A stretch of 64,000 nt of DNA from Sacculina carcini (taxonomy: Eukaryota > Arthropoda > Thecostraca > Sacculinidae). A model generated the notes under the pieces. It saw only the letters and a program-made list of their open reading frames with translations. It had not been told where the DNA came from and did not search any database. Made by a program: the position numbers and the translations under genes. The stretch is from the NCBI GenBank assembly GCA_916048095.2, contig OU696574.1, positions 960,001 to 1,024,000 of the forward strand, read 5' to 3'. Below are positions 62,267-64,000 of the stretch, piece after piece (position 1 is the stretch's first letter; the number at the start of each line of letters is the position of its first letter).

Positions 62267-63218
62267 GACACGCTTACATGCGTCAAATTTCCTCGCAGAG
62301 CAGCAGCAGCGGCGTCAGCTACCTTTAAAACAAACACATGAACAGCAACACTCAACTATTAAACACAGCTCATACCTTGTCATGACATGATCACTTTGTT
62401 CATATGTGGTCGATGTACTTTGATGACAAAATTGGATATCGTCACTCCGTGCTTACTGTGATGCGTATTGGTCCCAGATAATTAAATAGGAAAAAATCAT
62501 CATAACCACAGATCAGATTCTACAAAGCATACAAACCAACTCAGGATAAACAACACATGTAAGATATCAGATTTCGTCCAATACATAACTGAATAGATCA
62601 ATGTTGAGTGCTGCTTTTCCAACGGCACTCACTGATGTTATTTCACTTTTCTACTGTGTTTGATTGCAATTGTTGCTTTTTCCATTATAATAATTTCTCA
62701 ATTTTGCACAAAAACCGTAACAATATACAGCAAGCAATAAACAATGAATCAACAATTACTCGAAATAAAGTGTCCTTCAGTCTATCGGAAAAATGCAGTC
62801 CACCCGGCCGTCAGAAAATTCACAAGATAATCACTCACTAACCAATGGGAGAAAGTAAACAGACGAGACTGAGCGAGGTTCGAACCGAGGGTGCTTAGGA
62901 CAAAAGTGCAGTCAATTAGAGCGCATCAGATTCATTTCATTGTGAGTATATAAATCATTGTATAAACCAATATTTTATTTATAAAAACGCAATTTTATAA
63001 GCGACGATTATTTGGTTATCTGATATTCGTAAAACATGTGCGGTCGAAGAATTTCTTTGCGTTCTACAATTGCCTGTTACCTACAATTACCTGTGAACTC
63101 ACAGTACTTTTTATAATTATTACATAAAATTATATCTCAAAATATTTAAGGCTGTACACTGTTTCTAGACGTTTTAACAGCGTAGCGAATGTGAGAAAAA
63201 TGTAATTAGCCCCACAAC
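62267..63218. other. Probable bidirectional promoter interval
   Basis: The minus-strand zinc-finger gene (start 62266) and the plus-strand exon (start 63219) diverge from this interval of about 950 bases. The sequence is AT-leaning. A tRNA B-box-like word (GGTTCGAACC) lies near 62887 without a foldable tRNA. No TATA box is convincing. Confidence 0.4.
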
Positions 63219-63362
63219 ATGTTACGCGCCTTATGCCAAGTTGCAAGCAGTTTGACCGTTGGAATTTGTTTACGAAGCGTGGTGTTGCACAATAGGGCAT
63301 ACCGCCCAGGGTTGATCGACTTGTATGCACCGAGTGACCGGGCATTACTACCTATTGCTGTG
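63219..63362 (+). CDS. First coding exon of a probably mitochondrial protein (48 codons, gene continues beyond the window)
   Basis: ATG with A at -3 opens 48 codons ending GCTGTG|GTGAGT, a perfect donor in phase 0. The peptide begins MLRALCQVASSLTVGICLRS, which is Arg-containing, without acidic residues and amphipathic, like a mitochondrial targeting sequence. It continues YRPGLIDLYAPSDRALLP. I do not recognise the family. The next exon was not found before base 64000. Confidence 0.55.
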
Positions 63363-64000
63363 GTGAGTTATTGATATGCCGATAAATTTCTCCGTTGTTC
63401 TGTAGTGCAGCTCATTTTGTTTTTGTGTTAGTGATTGCTGGTACGGGTTCGCATGGGCTTGATGTATGTGTATGATCAAAGGATTTTGGGCACGTGCATT
63501 GAGATTTTTCGATTACCGAAAAATGGTTCTGTATCGAAGGTGGGCGCTGAGCATTTGTTCATCCATTTAAGTTTTTAAGTTAGGTTTTAGTAGCGTTTCA
63601 CCAGCTGTCTTTCGGTTTAATATGGCGAGGAACCTGTTTTTGGCGCAAATACCAATTTTTAAACTTTAAATTACAGTGTCGGTGAAAATGTTTGCCGCTA
63701 AAAGACAGATGTACTAACCAATTTGATCGAAAACCCAGTATGAGTAGTCTACTAACACTTTGTTAAAGTTTAGCAACGAGCTTCTGCACGCCGCCGCACA
63801 CGTTTTCAGAACTGCATGTTTCAACTTCAAAATTTAATTAAAAAATATTTGATATTGAATGAGCAGTGAGTTAGTGAAAGTGGTAGGTTAACGATATAAC
63901 GTGAGCGGCACTTTGAATCTACTTTATTTCTATTATATAATATCATCATCATCAAATATTTTCCAGTTCAGTTCAGTGTGTTTGTTATAGCGCCTGTCAT
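63363..64000. other. Presumed intron 1 of the gene starting at 63219
   Basis: AT-leaning sequence without a further clear exon to the window end. Confidence 0.4.

Noticed and set aside
62880-62945. tRNA gene suggested by GGTTCGAACC
   Set aside because: The B-box word is present, but no acceptor, D or anticodon arms can be paired on either strand.

Overview
This is a eukaryotic, almost certainly invertebrate-animal, genomic window. It has spliced genes with GT-AG introns of 0.1-6.4 kb, non-LTR retrotransposons of animal type, short inverted-repeat DNA elements, a tRNA-derived SINE and very many (CA/TG)n microsatellites. The gene content is animal: a secreted phospholipase A2, a TNFAIP8-family protein, an RNF144-type RBR ubiquitin ligase and a mesothelin/stereocilin-like surface protein. 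I cannot place it to phylum. No bacterial-style operon, CRISPR array or functional tRNA is visible.

Layout. 1-3397: 3' part of an L2-clade LINE (+), followed directly by 1.6 kb of uninterrupted (TG)n (3393-5007). 5.8-8.4 kb: two-exon secreted polar protein (-). 10.85-15.04 kb: 1,309-aa secreted polar protein (+), divergent from the previous gene. 15.97-17.25 kb: intronless RNF144-like RBR E3 ligase (-). 18.2-31.7 kb: four-exon secreted phospholipase A2 (-). Its third intron holds a complete single-exon GPI-anchor-type mesothelin/stereocilin-like gene on the same strand (20.05-24.74 kb), and its second intron holds a LINE fragment. A 14-bp minisatellite (32.1-32.9 kb) lies just upstream of the PLA2 start codon. 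33-44 kb: pieces of unresolved genes on both strands, plus a complete three-exon gene for a 96-aa secreted Gly/Tyr-rich protein (39697-38446, -). 45.57-48.19 kb: a second, 5'-truncated but uninterrupted L2 copy (-). 49.7-51.8 kb: a nest of short DNA transposons. 53.29-55.23 kb: TNFAIP8-like gene (+). 56.3-57.2 kb: inverted pair of tRNA-derived SINEs. 57.96-62.27 kb: three-exon C2H2-type zinc-finger gene (-) with two coding minisatellites. 63.22 kb: first coding exon of a probably mitochondrial protein (+) that leaves the window.

Several gene models were rebuilt by hand from splice signals and codon phase: the PLA2, the 96-aa protein, the zinc-finger gene, the signal-peptide exon at 8373, TNFAIP8 and the exon at 63219. 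In each of the spliced models every junction keeps the reading frame. No shared pathway links these genes. The recurring theme is secreted or surface proteins set in repeat-rich DNA. The most unusual structural points are the three LINE insertions that all lie inside (TG)n tracts, and the gene nested in the PLA2 intron.
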